Shown here: piece after piece, positions 62,946 through 64,000 of the stretch
Position numbering within the stretch: the stretch's first letter is position 1
How the letters are laid out: each line of letters begins with the position of its first letter
Source of the DNA: Enterobacter sp. C2
GTDB lineage: Bacteria; Pseudomonadota; Gammaproteobacteria; Enterobacterales; Enterobacteriaceae
Length of the DNA stretch: 64,000 nucleotides
Assembly (NCBI RefSeq): GCF_019880405.1
Contig: NZ_CP082269.1
Span: 3,162,001-3,226,000, forward strand
Direction: 5' to 3'
The notes under the pieces: generated by a model
Told to the model about the DNA's origin: nothing
The model's database searches: none
What the model saw: only the letters and a program-made list of their open reading frames with translations
Position numbers and translations under genes: made by a program

Positions 62946-63317
62946 TTACTCAGGTATTACGCTTTCATGCAGCGAGAAACGACGGGGTAATATTTCACCC
63001 CAGCGAGCTATTTCGTTCATCGCCTGAATCAGTAGCAATCGGCGAGGTTGATCGAAATACTCAAACGGCCTGCCGACCTCATCGCTTTTAAACGCGCCCG
63101 GCTCTTTGCGATTCGCCAGCGTCATGACAGAAAATTTAAAATCATCATTCAGCTTGTTGAAATTACGCAGCGCACCGTTTTGCGTGGCCTTTAATTTCTG
63201 ATGAAACAGGGCGAGACATTCCTCGCCGGACATCTTCACCGGCTGCGCATCAGCACAACCAGCATTATTAAACGGCATCGCACCCGCGTTAATTGGTGCG
63301 GACATGTTGTTAATCAT
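62946..63317 (-). CDS. DUF5347-type phage protein
   Basis: The 123-residue product (SGEECLALFHQKLKATQNGA) fits this family of early phage proteins. Phage 186 has dhr, a depressor of host replication, in the same region; I cannot say whether this is its homologue. It overlaps the Fil gene by 4 bp. Confidence 0.72.
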   Translation of the reverse strand: MINNMSAPINAGAMPFNNAGCADAQPVKMSGEECLALFHQKLKATQNGALRNFNKLNDDFKFSVMTLANRKEPGAFKSDEVGRPFEYFDQPRRLLLIQAMNEIARWGEILPRRFSLHESVIPE

Positions 63318-63511
63318 ATCAACCTCAAAAAAGCCATAACTCGGCGCGCAATAGACGCGGGGCGCACAGTGTGCAGTTCATTTAATAATGCCGACTGATC
63401 GCGGCTGGGGTTCCAGCGCGTGCGGTCGCTTCCCGTGATCCAGCCGTGGCCGTAATGCATGGACGGACTCTGGCGAACAAGCAGCGATGCGAATGACGGC
63501 TCATGTTTCAT
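63314..63511 (-). CDS. fil: Phage filamentation protein Fil-like
   Basis: The 65-residue product (MKHEPSFASLLVRQSPSMHYGHGWI) resembles Fil of phage 186, whose expression causes host filamentation. ATG 63511 has AGGTG upstream; an in-frame GTG at 63517 is the alternative. It lies 7 bp after cII. Confidence 0.78.
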   Translation of the reverse strand: MKHEPSFASLLVRQSPSMHYGHGWITGSDRTRWNPSRDQSALLNELHTVRPASIARRVMAFLRLI

Positions 63512-63518
63512 GCTCACC

Positions 63519-64000
63519 TCACATCAGGCCGAATGTTGCGCCGATACCGCTGACAGTGTCTACAGCGCCAGCTACCGCAGGGTTGCCCTGGATACGGCAT
63601 TGCACTGCCATGGCGGCCAGAAACAGGCAGCGGATCCCGACGTTGACGCTGGACACCATCGAATTTTTTCGGCACTGCGTCATGCGCTCCGTTGATATTG
63701 CGCCTGCTGCGAGCTGGCCTACTTCTGCCGTAGCCTTCATGACATAAACCGGTAGCTTTTCACTAGCCAGCTCATTGACCGGCACACACGGCATGCAGAG
63801 CAGCTGTGCCAGAAAGCCATCGACCAGTGTTGAATCTTCGGTGATATCGGTCAGCAACATAATTTCCGGCGCTGTCAGCTGATGCGGCTGTTCCGGGTTC
63901 AGCTTATTGCGCAGTGTCTGCGGCTTAATGCCTGCTTTATCTGCAAGCTCGGCCACGTTGTGACGCGCTGCAAATGCCTGGCAGGCTTCGTCATAGTGGC
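63519..64000 (-). CDS. cII: Phage regulatory protein CII, 5' end outside window
   Basis: Reading in frame from the window edge gives HYDEACQAFAARHNVAELAD then KAGIKPQTLRNKLNPEQPHQ, a helix-turn-helix of the phage CII family (PF06892 type). At least 160 residues are present; the start lies beyond 64000. In phage 186 CII activates the establishment of CI. Gene order cII-fil supports a 186-like phage. Confidence 0.85.
   Translation of the reverse strand, partial: HYDEACQAFAARHNVAELADKAGIKPQTLRNKLNPEQPHQLTAPEIMLLTDITEDSTLVDGFLAQLLCMPCVPVNELASEKLPVYVMKATAEVGQLAAGAISTERMTQCRKNSMVSSVNVGIRCLFLAAMAVQCRIQGNPAVAGAVDTVSGIGATFGLM

Overview
The window reads as a chromosomal segment of an Enterobacteriaceae member, most like the Enterobacter/Leclercia/Lelliottia group. 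The evidence is near-identity of the housekeeping genes to E. coli, their order (aroF, yfiL, dgcN ... rplS-trmD-rimM-rpsP, ffh, ypjD, yfjD, grpE, nadK, recN, bamE, rnfH, ratA, smpB, ssrA), and an ANDENYALAA tmRNA tag. The species cannot be fixed from sequence alone.

Positions 1-15800 are core chromosome: aromatic amino acid synthesis (aroF, TyrR-type boxes), a diguanylate cyclase (dgcN), a His/Met-rich PepSY/DUF2946 pair in the place where E. coli has yfiB, the ribosomal protein/tRNA modification operon, SRP GTPase, heat-shock grpE with a sigma-32 promoter, NAD kinase, LexA-controlled recN, bamE, rnfH-ratA and smpB. yfiR, the periplasmic repressor of DgcN, is absent from this locus.

Positions 15800-33670, between smpB and ssrA, hold a biofilm adhesin island like Salmonella SPI-9 (bapABCD). 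It has a 4159-residue type I-secreted adhesin with about 35 Ig-like modules and a (PPDxGGTT)13 linker, followed on the same strand by its TolC-type outer-membrane channel, LapB-type ABC exporter and HlyD-type adaptor.

From 34036 to the right edge lies a P2/186-family prophage integrated at the 3' end of ssrA. Its order is ogr, D-U-T-E'-E-FII-FI, tail-fibre chaperone-H-I-J-W-V, cargo 1, S-R-lysC-lysB-K-holin-X-L-M-N-O, P-Q, cargo 2, cos, an SOS-controlled small operon, A, dam, TraR-type zinc finger, DUF2732, DUF5347-type, fil and cII (cut by the window end). Integrase and the CI repressor lie outside. All genes expected between ogr and A are present and open, so the prophage may be functional.

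The accessory interest is concentrated in the prophage. (i) An AT-rich, opposite-strand 499-residue protein sits in the P2 fun(Z) slot between S and V and has a PD-(D/E)xK-like core. (ii) A one-chain DUF262 plus HNH protein (GmrSD/type IV restriction-like) lies between Q and cos. (iii) A LexA box lies between divergent small genes, one operon of which encodes a protein starting exactly where processed UmuD' starts. (iv) A small secreted protein lies between ogr and D. Together they look like a temperate phage that arms its host against competitors and is induced by the SOS response. All functions for these four are inference from motifs and position.
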